A stretch of 31,478 nt of DNA from JAPXSY01 sp034003585 (GCA_034003585.1 JAVEYH010000028.1:1-31478); one strand, 5' to 3'. Counted from the stretch's first letter, positions 15,560 to 23,486 are shown. Notes: a model not told the origin generated them from the sequence alone. A program made the numbers and translations.

Positions 15560-16344
15560 ATGCCCCCCTGCCGCTGCATACCCGAGACGAAACGTTTTGC
15601 GTCCGCGCATACGAGTGCGACGTGCGCAACTGCGTGACGCTGCCCTCCTGCTGCAACTACCTGCAGGAGATCGCGGGCAACCACGCGCGCGATTTGGGCC
15701 TCGGCATCCAGACACTGCAGGAGGCGGGGTTCACCTGGATGCTGGCGCGCCTCCGCCTGGCCGTCAGCCGCTACGCCGCGTGGCGCAAGACGCTGCGGAT
15801 CCGGACCTGGCCCGCGGGCACGCGCGGCCGGGTGACCGCCCTGCGCGACTTCGTGTGCCGTGATGAGGCCGGCGCGCTCCTGCTGGAGGGAGTGAGCGAA
15901 TGGCTGTACGTGGACCTCGCGGCCAACCGCATCGTTCGGCTGCCCCCCGCCTTTGCCGCGCTGGCCCCGGAGGGCACGCCGCGGGTGGCGCTGCCGCCCG
16001 CGCCGGAACCGCCAGCGCCGGAGCCCGCCGCCGAATGGTCCGCCACCCTGACCGTGCGCCGCAGCGACCACGATTTCAACAACCATGTGAACAACGCGCA
16101 CTATGTGGCGTGGGCGCTGGAGTGCCTGCCTGACGACTGGACCGGCACGCGCCAGGTCGGCGAGCTCGACATCGCCTACAAGAGCGCCGCCGCCTGGGGC
16201 GACACCATTCTGTCGGAAGCGGCGCGGGCCGGTGAGGACACCGTGCTTCACCGCATCCGCCGTCTGTCGGACCGGACCCTTCTGGCAAGCGCCCGGACGG
16301 TCTGGCGCGAACACAAAAACAACGAGGGAGGAACAAGTTCATGA
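15556..16344 (+). CDS. acyl-ACP thioesterase (FatA/FatB-like)
   Basis: Enzymes of this family release fatty acids from acyl carrier protein. The 262-residue protein has two hot-dog domains. The first (about 12-130) contains YECDVRNCVTLPSCCNYLQE and GLGIQTLQEAGFTWMLARL. The second (about 162-252) contains the catalytic signature DHDFNNHVNNAHYV (171-184), with N175 and H177 in the N-x-H arrangement. There is no signal peptide, so it is cytoplasmic. The ATG at 15556 overlaps the upstream stop (ATGA), and the stop overlaps the next start in the same way. Products could be membrane acyl chains or a special lipid; the neighbouring esterase suggests acyl-group handling, which is inference. Confidence 0.85.
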   Translation: MNAPLPLHTRDETFCVRAYECDVRNCVTLPSCCNYLQEIAGNHARDLGLGIQTLQEAGFTWMLARLRLAVSRYAAWRKTLRIRTWPAGTRGRVTALRDFVCRDEAGALLLEGVSEWLYVDLAANRIVRLPPAFAALAPEGTPRVALPPAPEPPAPEPAAEWSATLTVRRSDHDFNNHVNNAHYVAWALECLPDDWTGTRQVGELDIAYKSAAAWGDTILSEAARAGEDTVLHRIRRLSDRTLLASARTVWREHKNNEGGTSS

Positions 16345-17702
16345 AGCGAATGATGCGTCCGTTCATCCTGGCCGCGCTGACGGCCGGAACCCTTTGGGCC
16401 CAAACCCTTTCGACGACACCGACTTCGCGCGGCGAAGGCTGGGAGAAACGGGTGGCGCGCGATGCCGCGCTCGCCAAACAGGGCGGATGGGAGCTGGTGT
16501 TCCTCGGCGATTCGATCACCGATTTCTGGCAGAACCGCGGCAAAGCGGTGTGGGAGAAACACTTCAGCCAGTACAAGGCGCTCAACCTGGGCATCAGCGC
16601 CGACCGCACCGAGCATGTGCTCTGGCGGCTGGACCACGGCGTGTTGGACGGGTACCAGCCCAAACTCTTCGTGGTGATGATCGGCACGAATAACAACGGG
16701 CACCGCAAACCGGAGTTGGAGAGTACCGCGGACACGGTCGCGGGCATCAAGGCCATTCTCGGCCGGCTGGTCCAAAAAGCGCCGCACTCCCGTGTGCTGC
16801 TGCTCGCGATCTTCCCGCGCGGGGCCACCGCCCAGGACGCCTGCCGTCTGCGCAACGAAGCGGTGAACGCGCAGATTCAGAAATTCGCGGACAACAAGCG
16901 CGTGTTCTGGATGAACCTCAACGACAAGCTGCTCCAGCCGGACGGCACGCTCTCCAAAGAGGTCATGCCCGACCTGCTCCACCCGAACGAAAAGGGGTAC
17001 GCCATCTGGGCCGAGGCGATCGCGCCGTTCGTAACGCAGACGCTCCGCGCCTCCGTCGCCCCGGTGAGCCGCATGCACGAAAGCTGGTGGAAAACCCGCT
17101 TCGGGCAGAAACAGGCGCTGGTCAAACAGGGAGGCTGGCAAGTCGTGTTTGTGGGCGACTCCATCACGCACGGCTGGGAGGGCGCGGGCAAAGCGGTGTG
17201 GGAACAGCACATCGCACCCTATCAGGCGCTGAATCTCGGGTACGGCGGCGACCGGACCGAACACGTCCTGTGGCGGCTGGGCAACGGCGAGCTGGACGGC
17301 TACCAGCCCAAACTGCTCGTGCTGATGATCGGCACCAACAACACCGGGCACCGTCCGGAAGTGCAGGAACGTCCCGAAGACACGGCCGCCGGCATCAAGG
17401 CCATTCTCGAAAAGATCGCGAAGAAATCGCCCGCCACCCGCGTGGTGCTGATGCCGATCTTCCCGCGCAGCCCCAAACCGACCGACCGCGCGCGCGTGCG
17501 CAACGACCAGATCAACGCGCTGATCCGGCCCTATGCGGACGGCCAGCGGGTGACCCTGCTCGACATTAACCCGAATCTGCTGGAGCCGGACGGCACCCTC
17601 GCGAAAGAGATGATGCCGGACTTTCTGCATCCCAAGGAGAAGGGCTACACCGTGTGGGCCGAAGCCCTGAAGCCGATCCTGAAATCGACCTTCGGCAAGT
17701 GA
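16341..17702 (+). CDS. secreted SGNH/GDSL hydrolase with two tandem catalytic domains
   Basis: This 453-residue protein begins with a signal peptide (MKRMMRPFILAALTAGTLWA, cleavage likely after residue 20). Two SGNH hydrolase modules follow, related to the PAF-acetylhydrolase beta/gamma type: residues about 33-235 and 245-450. Each is complete: GDSIT nucleophile blocks (S58, S274), GTNN blocks (115-118, 331-334) and DxLHP blocks (D211/H214, D427/H430). The modules share long stretches such as AVWE, ALNLG, DRTEHVLWRL and LDGYQPKL, so an internal duplication is clear. Such enzymes often deacetylate polysaccharides or lipids, which would suit the xylanase at the right end of the window. The start overlaps the thioesterase stop (ATGA). 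Confidence 0.88.
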   Translation: MKRMMRPFILAALTAGTLWAQTLSTTPTSRGEGWEKRVARDAALAKQGGWELVFLGDSITDFWQNRGKAVWEKHFSQYKALNLGISADRTEHVLWRLDHGVLDGYQPKLFVVMIGTNNNGHRKPELESTADTVAGIKAILGRLVQKAPHSRVLLLAIFPRGATAQDACRLRNEAVNAQIQKFADNKRVFWMNLNDKLLQPDGTLSKEVMPDLLHPNEKGYAIWAEAIAPFVTQTLRASVAPVSRMHESWWKTRFGQKQALVKQGGWQVVFVGDSITHGWEGAGKAVWEQHIAPYQALNLGYGGDRTEHVLWRLGNGELDGYQPKLLVLMIGTNNTGHRPEVQERPEDTAAGIKAILEKIAKKSPATRVVLMPIFPRSPKPTDRARVRNDQINALIRPYADGQRVTLLDINPNLLEPDGTLAKEMMPDFLHPKEKGYTVWAEALKPILKSTFGK

Positions 17703-17745
17703 GCGACAGCCTTTGACGGCAGGGACGGTTCCCCGAACCCTCTGC

Positions 17746-17766
17746 GGACGCCTCGGGGAGGCGTCC
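17746..17766. terminator. perfect 9-bp hairpin between convergent genes
   Basis: GGACGCCTC (17746-17754) and GAGGCGTCC (17758-17766) pair exactly around GGG. It lies between the ends of the SGNH gene and the facing ketosynthase gene, a good place for a two-way terminator. No T-run follows on either strand, so a dispersed palindromic repeat is equally possible. Confidence 0.45.
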
Positions 17767-17810
17767 CTCCCTCAAAGTCTTGAGAATGCAGGCAACACGG
17801 CGCGCGTCCG

Positions 17811-20066
17811 TTACGCTCCCGCCCGCTCCACAACCAGCGCCACGCTGGTGCGCGCCTCCGCGGTCAGGATCAGCACCGGACCGTCGTGCCGGGCCAGCAG
17901 GGCCAGCACAAGGTGCAGGACCGTGGATGCGCCTTGCACCGCGCCGCAGAGCGTCTCGGGCGCGATCACCGGCACATCCGGCGCGAGCGCGCCCGCCGCG
18001 TCCCGCGCGGCGGCATTCACATAGACGGCCACCGGCCTGCGCCCGGCCTGCGCCAGCGCGTCCGCGCCCGCCGCTTGCGGGTCCGCGGCCAAAGCGCATC
18101 CTGTGACCCGCGCGACCGCATCGCGGCCGCGCGCCGCCGCATCCGGGGCGCCTTCCAGAATCACCGCCGCCGCCGCCTCGCCCGGGGCCGCGGCATCCGG
18201 CGCGCCTTCCGCCAGACGGGTCAGCGAAAGCGCGTCCACCCCGCCCGCCACCAGCCGCCGCGCCTGTCCGCCGCGGATCAGGTCCACCGCCTGGACCAGC
18301 GCGACCCCGGAAGCGGCTTCGCGCGAAACGAAATTGCCGTGCGGTCCGGTCAGCCCCCACTCCATCGCGGCCAGACTCACCGCGGTGTTGGAGTAGGCGT
18401 GCGGGAAAAGGAACGGCCGCACGAAACGCGGGCCTTTGGCGAGATAATCGGCAAAGAACAGTTCGGACGTGGACAGGCATCCCCACGCGGTCCCCGCCAG
18501 CACGCCCGCCTCCCGGGCCGGTTGTTCACCCTCCTGCCGCCGCGCTTGCCGCAAAGCCTCGCCGCAGGCGGCCAAAAAAAGTTCGCTCGCGCGGTCCAGA
18601 TAGGTCTTCCGCGACACGCCGCACTCGGCCAGGTCAACCTCCGGCGCCTCACCGACCCGGCGTGCCGCGGCCGGCCCTTCCGGCGGAAGGCGGGACCACG
18701 GGGCGAGGGCCGGCTCGTTCTCGCGCAACGCGGCCGCGCACTCGGCCACGCCCGCACCCAACGCACTGACCACGCCGATCCCGGTGATCACGATCTCTGC
18801 GGACCGCGGGACCGCAGGCGGGCAGACGGGCTCATCCGGCGCGAGCACCACTGCCGCCGCATTGCAACCGCCGAACCCGGCGGAGTTCGAGAGCACGCAC
18901 CGCACGCGCGTCTCGCGCGGGGCCGTCACCACATCGAGCGGGCACGCCGGATCAAGCTGCGTCAGGTTACCGGTGGGCGGGATGATCCCGCGGCGGAGCG
19001 TCAGCACCGACACCGCGAGTTCCACCGATCCGGCCGCGCCGAGCAGGTGGCCGAGCGTTCCTTTCACCGAGGTCACCGGCAGCGCGGCAGCCCGCTGACC
19101 AAAGAGATCGCACACCGCCTCCGTTTCCGTCAGGTCGTTGGGCTTGGTGCCGGTGCCGTGCAGATTGAGATGGTCCACCCGTTCGGGCGCCAGACCCGCG
19201 CGGGCGAGCGCGTCGCGCATCACCCGGAACGACCCCGCCCCACGGGGGGCCGGCGCGGTCATGTGGTGGCCGTTGTTGCCCGTGGCCCAACCGGCCAGCA
19301 CCGCGAGCGGCGCCGCGCCGCGAGCGGCGCACGCATCGGCGCGCTCGATCACCAGTGCGGCGGCCCCCTCGCTGAAGAGCGTGCCGTCACGGTTGGCGTC
19401 AAAGGGCCGCACCGTCTCCCGGCTCATGGTCCGCAACGAACAGAGTCCACTCCACGCGAAACGCGACAGGGCGTCAAACCCCACCACCAGCACGCGCCGC
19501 GCGCGGCCGGCCGCGATCAGTTCCGCCGCGCAGGCCGCGGCCGCGGCGCCGGAGGCGCATGAGAGCGAGAGCGGCAGGCGCAATCCGCCGAGCGTGAAGC
19601 CCTCGGCGAGGGTCGCGCAGGCGGTGGCCTGCGCGCAGTGGCGCGCCTGGGCCGCGTCCCGGTCTGCCGCGCCCGCGGGGGCCAGCGCCCGTTCGCCGCG
19701 CGTCATGTCCGCGAAGTTGGATGCCGTGATCAGCGCGGTGTCGCCTCGCGCCGCCGCATCCCGCATCAGCCCCGCCTGCTCCAACGCCTCACGGCAGGCC
19801 TCGGCGGCGAACCGCGTGGCGCGCGGCGCGTCCTCGAACCCTGCGGGCGAAACCGGCATCCGCACCACACCCGCGCGCGTGCACGAGATGCCGCCCAGCT
19901 CAAAAAGGTCCATCGCAGAGATCGCGCTGGCACCGCGCAACAGCGCCTGCCACAACGCCTCGATCCCGATGCCGTAAGGGGTGACGGCCCCCAAACCGGA
20001 AATCACGATCGGGGGGCGTGCACGCCGTTCGGGGTTTTGCTGCGTCGCGTCAGGCTGGGTTGTCAT
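17811..20066 (-). CDS. fused double beta-ketoacyl synthase: active KS plus degenerate KS
   Basis: The first half (about 18-420) is a complete type II ketosynthase: LSLSCASGAA with nucleophile C170, NLHGTGTKPND (H303), SVKGTLGHLLGAAG (K335, H340) and NSAGFGGCNAA. It would condense acyl-ACP with malonyl-ACP. The second half (about 423-751) begins again with AEIVITGIGVVSALG but reads SREAASGV where the Cys should be (C to A, residue 584), and lacks the HGTGT and KGTLGH blocks, so it cannot condense. This resembles a ketosynthase/chain-length-factor pair fused in one 751-residue chain, as an inference. ATG 20066 has GGAGGG six bases upstream. No carrier protein or other polyketide gene is adjacent. 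The gene converges with the esterase trio. Confidence 0.82.
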   Translation of the reverse strand: MTTQPDATQQNPERRARPPIVISGLGAVTPYGIGIEALWQALLRGASAISAMDLFELGGISCTRAGVVRMPVSPAGFEDAPRATRFAAEACREALEQAGLMRDAAARGDTALITASNFADMTRGERALAPAGAADRDAAQARHCAQATACATLAEGFTLGGLRLPLSLSCASGAAAAACAAELIAAGRARRVLVVGFDALSRFAWSGLCSLRTMSRETVRPFDANRDGTLFSEGAAALVIERADACAARGAAPLAVLAGWATGNNGHHMTAPAPRGAGSFRVMRDALARAGLAPERVDHLNLHGTGTKPNDLTETEAVCDLFGQRAAALPVTSVKGTLGHLLGAAGSVELAVSVLTLRRGIIPPTGNLTQLDPACPLDVVTAPRETRVRCVLSNSAGFGGCNAAAVVLAPDEPVCPPAVPRSAEIVITGIGVVSALGAGVAECAAALRENEPALAPWSRLPPEGPAAARRVGEAPEVDLAECGVSRKTYLDRASELFLAACGEALRQARRQEGEQPAREAGVLAGTAWGCLSTSELFFADYLAKGPRFVRPFLFPHAYSNTAVSLAAMEWGLTGPHGNFVSREAASGVALVQAVDLIRGGQARRLVAGGVDALSLTRLAEGAPDAAAPGEAAAAVILEGAPDAAARGRDAVARVTGCALAADPQAAGADALAQAGRRPVAVYVNAAARDAAGALAPDVPVIAPETLCGAVQGASTVLHLVLALLARHDGPVLILTAEARTSVALVVERAGA

Positions 20067-20354
20067 CGGAGCCCTCCACTCCTTTTCCCGGCACGGGAGG
20101 GACGACCTCGGTGTCGTGCCGCGGGATTTGCTGGAAAAAGGAGGAATTAGGATTCAGGAAGGAGGAGTTTGGGAACGGTGCGTCCCCTGTAGAACAACGC
20201 GTTTCTTGGGATTCCACGCCATTCCGCCATGGACTGACAGCCAGAAAACGGATGTCTGTTTCTGAAGAGACACCGGTTCGTCAGCCTGTCGGATGACGCC
20301 ATCCTTTTCCCTTGCGATCGTTACAACTCCTAACTCCTCCCTCCTAAATCCTCC
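20067..20354. other. 288-bp intergenic region with inverted purine-rich repeat arms
   Basis: No gene is evident. At 20138-20169 the plus strand reads a purine-rich array starting AAGGAGGAATTAGGA and ending GGAGGAGTT. At 20324-20357 the same kind of array lies in the opposite orientation (minus strand AAGGAGGATTTAGGA to TTAGGAGTT). The right arm covers the stop codon of the GGGtGRT gene. About 150 bases of unremarkable sequence lie between the arms. Confidence 0.55.
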
Positions 20355-20365
20355 TTACGGTGCGG
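20346..20365 (-). repeat. 20-bp inverted repeat, left copy
   Basis: The minus strand here is identical over 20 bases to the plus strand at 22201-22220. This copy spans the last codons and stop of the GGGtGRT gene. The pair encloses that gene and its NifU-like partner. Confidence 0.8.
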
Positions 20366-21356
20366 AGCACTCCTCCACGGAGACCGCGACCGCGACGGTC
20401 GCGCCGACCATGGGGTTGTTGCCCATACCAAGGAAACCCATCATCTCGACGTGCGCCGGCACCGAGGACGAGCCCGCGAACTGCGCGTCGGAGTGCATGC
20501 GGCCCATGGTGTCGGTCATGCCGTACGAAGCCGGCCCCGCCGCCATGTTGTCAGGATGCAGCGTGCGGCCCGTGCCGCCGCCCGATGCCACGGAGAAGTA
20601 GCGCTTGCCCTTCTCCACGCACTCTTTCTTGTAGGTGCCCGCGACCGGGTGCTGGAAGCGCGTGGGGTTGGTGGAGTTGCCGGTGATGGAGACATCCACC
20701 TTCTCTTTCCACATGATCGCCACACCCTCGCGCACATCGTCCGCACCGTAACAGCGCACCGCCGCGCGAGGGCCGTCCGAGAACTTCGTCGTCTTCGTGA
20801 CCTTCAGTTTGCCGGTCGCGTAGTCGAATTTCGTCTCGCAGTGGGTGAACCCGTTGATGCGGCTGATGATGTAGGCGGCGTCCTTGCCCAGCCCGTTGAG
20901 GATCACCTGCAACGGCGCGGTGCGGACCTTGTTCGCCTTGAGCGCGATGCCGATCGCCCCTTCGGCCGCCGCGAACGACTCGTGTCCCGCGAGGAAGCAG
21001 AAACAGCGCGTCTCCTCGCGCAGCAGCATCGCGGCCAGGTTACCGTGCCCGATCCCGACCTTGCGGTCGTCCGCCACAGAACCGGGGATGCAGAAGGCCT
21101 GCAGGCCCTCGCCGATCGCCTCGGCCGCCTCAGCGGCCTTGACGCACCCCTTCTTCAGCGCGATGGCCGCGCCCAGCACATACGCCCACTTCGCGTTCTC
21201 AAAACAGATCGGCTGAATCGCGGTGGCGATCTCCACCGGGTCGAAGCCCCGGCTCTGACACAGCTTGCGGGCCGCCTGGAGGTCCTTGATCCCGTACTGC
21301 CTGCACACGGCCTCAATCTGCTTGATGCGCCGCGCATAACTTTCGAAAAGTGCCAT
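20355..21356 (-). CDS. GGGtGRT protein
   Basis: This conserved family is named after the motif visible here at residues 259-265 (GGGTGRT, followed by LHPDNMAAGPASYGM). The 333-residue protein has no signal peptide or membrane segment. It is rich in Gly and has eleven Cys, including a CFC at 118-120. The biochemical role of the family is not established as far as I know. The link here is genomic: it follows a NifU-like scaffold gene by 19 bases and is divergent from a cysteine desulfurase, which suggests a part in iron-sulfur or sulfur transfer. ATG 21356 is chosen for the AAAGGAAA upstream and the family-like MALFESYARRI start; an ATG 54 bases earlier would overlap its neighbour. Confidence 0.85.
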   Translation of the reverse strand: MALFESYARRIKQIEAVCRQYGIKDLQAARKLCQSRGFDPVEIATAIQPICFENAKWAYVLGAAIALKKGCVKAAEAAEAIGEGLQAFCIPGSVADDRKVGIGHGNLAAMLLREETRCFCFLAGHESFAAAEGAIGIALKANKVRTAPLQVILNGLGKDAAYIISRINGFTHCETKFDYATGKLKVTKTTKFSDGPRAAVRCYGADDVREGVAIMWKEKVDVSITGNSTNPTRFQHPVAGTYKKECVEKGKRYFSVASGGGTGRTLHPDNMAAGPASYGMTDTMGRMHSDAQFAGSSSVPAHVEMMGFLGMGNNPMVGATVAVAVSVEECSAP

Positions 21357-21375
21357 AAGAATGTTTTCCTTTCCC

Positions 21376-22089
21376 CTATTCGTGCCGCGGATCGATGTAC
21401 TGGACGGCACCCATCTCCTTGGAGAAACGGCCGTACGTGCCGGTGCACTTTTCCAGCGCCTTCTTGGGCTCCTCGCCCTTCTTGAGCAGCTCCATCAGCG
21501 GCCCCATGCGGACGAACTCGTAGCCGATGACCTCTTTGTTCTTGTCGAGCGCCAGCCGGCTGACATACCCTTCCGCCATTTCAAGATACCGCACGCCCTT
21601 CTGCCTGGTGCCGTACATCGTGCCGATCTGGCTGCGGAGACCCTTGCCCAGATCCTCGAGGCCCGCTCCGATCGGGAGCCCCCCCTCGGAGAACGCGCTC
21701 TGGCTGCGGCCGTAGGCGATTTGCAGGAAGAGCTCGCGCATGGCCGTGTTGATGGCGTCGCACACGAGATCCGTGTTCAACGCCTCCAGCACCGTTTTCC
21801 CCGGCAGGATCTCGGCCGCCATCGCGGCCGAATGGGTCATCCCCGAACAGCCGATCGTCTCGATCAGGGCCTCCTGAATCACCCCGTCTTTGACATTCAG
21901 CGTAAGCTTGCAGGCTCCCTGCTGCGGCGCGCACCAGCCCACGCCGTGCGTCAGGCCGGAAATATCCTTAACCTCTTTCACCTGCACCCATTTCCCCTCC
22001 TCGGGGATCGGGGCCGGCCCATGCTTGGCGCCCTTGGCGACGCAGCACATCTGCTCCACTTCATGGGAGCACGGATACGGACAACTCAT
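21376..22089 (-). CDS. NifU/IscU-like iron-sulfur cluster scaffold protein
   Basis: Scaffold proteins of this fold build Fe-S clusters from sulfur supplied by a cysteine desulfurase. The 237-residue protein has a Cys-rich N terminus (C3, C7, C15, C16) and then an IscU-like core with TIGCSGMTHSAAMAAEILPG (C81) and LNTDLVCDAIN (C110), plus C53 and C60. It has a long extension after residue 125, not present in classical IscU. ATG 22089 has GGAGGT eight bases upstream; an in-frame ATG at 22143 is rejected because the predicted promoter lies between. It is the first gene of a two-gene operon with the GGGtGRT gene and is divergent from nifS, a pairing that supports the scaffold role. Confidence 0.8.
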   Translation of the reverse strand: MSCPYPCSHEVEQMCCVAKGAKHGPAPIPEEGKWVQVKEVKDISGLTHGVGWCAPQQGACKLTLNVKDGVIQEALIETIGCSGMTHSAAMAAEILPGKTVLEALNTDLVCDAINTAMRELFLQIAYGRSQSAFSEGGLPIGAGLEDLGKGLRSQIGTMYGTRQKGVRYLEMAEGYVSRLALDKNKEVIGYEFVRMGPLMELLKKGEEPKKALEKCTGTYGRFSKEMGAVQYIDPRHE

Positions 22090-22127
22090 CGTGTTCGACC
22101 TCCATTGCTGTTCGAAAAACGGGGGGG

Positions 22128-22156
22128 ATGATACCGGAAACACGGTCCGAACACAA
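22128..22156 (-). promoter_or_regulatory. likely promoter of the NifU-like/GGGtGRT operon
   Basis: On the minus strand TTGTGT (22156-22151), a 17-base spacer and TATCAT (22133-22128) lie about 38 bases before the start codon. Good match and ideal spacing. Confidence 0.5.
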
Positions 22157-22200
22157 CGGAATTACGGCCGGGGTGCGATTCACCCTTGTTGAATCCGCAC

Positions 22201-22220
22201 CCGCACCGTAAGGAGGATTT
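22201..22220 (+). repeat. 20-bp inverted repeat, right copy
   Basis: Identical over 20 bases to the minus strand of 20346-20365. It lies upstream of the NifU-like gene and about 100 bases before nifS. The sequence resembles the 3' end of the GGGtGRT gene including its TAA. Confidence 0.8.
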
Positions 22221-22232
22221 CGGATTCGTCGC

Positions 22233-22261
22233 TTGAGTCGCACTCCGGTGTGGTGTATCGT
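22233..22261 (+). promoter_or_regulatory. likely promoter of the cysteine desulfurase gene
   Basis: TTGAGT (22233-22238), a 17-base spacer and TATCGT (22256-22261) lie 43 bases before the ATG. With the minus-strand promoter at 22128-22156 this makes a compact divergent control region. Confidence 0.45.
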
Positions 22262-22304
22262 TTACCCATCTTGTTTTACGCAGTGTGGCCACAAGGACCA
22301 ATCC

Positions 22305-23486
22305 ATGCAACCCATTTATTTCGACAACAACGCCACCACCCGTGTCGCGGAGGAAGTGGTGGAGGCGATGCGGCCGTTTTTCGGCGACCTGTACGGCAAT
22401 CCCTCCAGCATGCATCTCTTCGGCGGGCAGGTGGCCCGGCATGTGCGGGAGGCGCGCGAAAAGGTGGCCGCCTTCATCGGGGCCAACCCTTCGGAGATCG
22501 TGTTCACCAGTTGCGGCACGGAGAGCGACAACATGGCGCTCCGCGGCAGCGCGGAGCTGCTGGGGCCGCAGGCGAAGATCATCACCTCGCGGGTAGAGCA
22601 CCCTGCGGTGCTCGGTCCCTGCCGCCGCCTGCGGGAGACGGGGTTCCGCGAAATCGAGCTGCCGGTTGACAGCGGCGGGCAAGTGGATCTGGACACGCTG
22701 CGCGAAGCGCTCAAGGACGGGGCACCGGCCATCGTGAGCCTCATGTGGGCCAACAACGAGACCGGCGTGGTCTTCCCGATGGAGGAGATCGCCCAGATCG
22801 CCAAAGCCGCCGGGGCCGTACTGCACACGGACGCGGTGCAGGTCGCGGGCAAACTGCCGATCGACGTGAAGCGCCTGCCGGTGGACATGCTTTCGCTCTC
22901 CGGGCACAAGCTGCACGCGCCCAAAGGCATCGGCGTGTTTTACCTGCGGCGCGGCACGCGCCTCAAGACCTTCATGCTCGGCGGTCACCAGGAGAGCGGC
23001 CGGCGGGGCGGCACGGAAAACGTGCCCTACATCGTGGGACTCGGCAAGGCGGTCGAGCTGGCGTCCGCCAACATGGAGACGGAGAACCGCACCGTGGCCC
23101 GGCTGCGCGACAAACTGGAGAACGGCCTGCTGGCCGCCTGTCCCGACGCGCGCGTCAACGGCGACCGCACCCGCCGCCTGCCCAACACCTCCAACATGAG
23201 TTTCGAGTATATCGAGGGGGAGGCGATCCTCTATCACCTCAGTGATCTCGGCATCTGCGCTTCGACCGGCTCGGCCTGCGCGGCCGGCTCACTGGAGCCC
23301 TCGCACGTGATCCGCGCCATGGGCGTGCCCTTCACGGCGGTCCACGGTTCGGTGCGTTTCTCCCTCAGCCGCTACAACACCGAAGACGAGGTGGACATTG
23401 TTTTGGAGCACCTGCCGCGCATCGTGCGCAAACTGCGCGACCTCTCGCCCTTCGGCAAAGGCGACAAGCTTCCCGCGGAACTGTAG
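22305..23486 (+). CDS. nifS: cysteine desulfurase (NifS/IscS type)
   Basis: This PLP enzyme takes sulfur from cysteine and passes it as persulfide to scaffold or thiolation proteins. The 393-residue protein shows the class V aminotransferase layout: IYFDNNATT at the N terminus, EHPAVL (H99), HTDAVQ, the PLP Lys in LSLSGHKLHAPKG (K202), GGHQESGRRGGTEN and the catalytic Cys loop CASTGSACAAGS (C325). The loop length matches the group I NifS/IscS enzymes. ATG 22305 has AAGGA about seven bases upstream. It is divergent from the NifU-like/GGGtGRT operon, the likely sulfur acceptors. A heptamer element begins at the base after its stop codon. Confidence 0.93.
   Translation: MQPIYFDNNATTRVAEEVVEAMRPFFGDLYGNPSSMHLFGGQVARHVREAREKVAAFIGANPSEIVFTSCGTESDNMALRGSAELLGPQAKIITSRVEHPAVLGPCRRLRETGFREIELPVDSGGQVDLDTLREALKDGAPAIVSLMWANNETGVVFPMEEIAQIAKAAGAVLHTDAVQVAGKLPIDVKRLPVDMLSLSGHKLHAPKGIGVFYLRRGTRLKTFMLGGHQESGRRGGTENVPYIVGLGKAVELASANMETENRTVARLRDKLENGLLAACPDARVNGDRTRRLPNTSNMSFEYIEGEAILYHLSDLGICASTGSACAAGSLEPSHVIRAMGVPFTAVHGSVRFSLSRYNTEDEVDIVLEHLPRIVRKLRDLSPFGKGDKLPAEL

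Noticed and set aside
20160..20323. Possible riboswitch or small RNA between the ketosynthase and GGGtGRT genes
   Set aside because: Only short, imperfect stems (such as CAGAAA/TTTCTG at 20242-20264) are visible, and no known riboswitch consensus was recognised.
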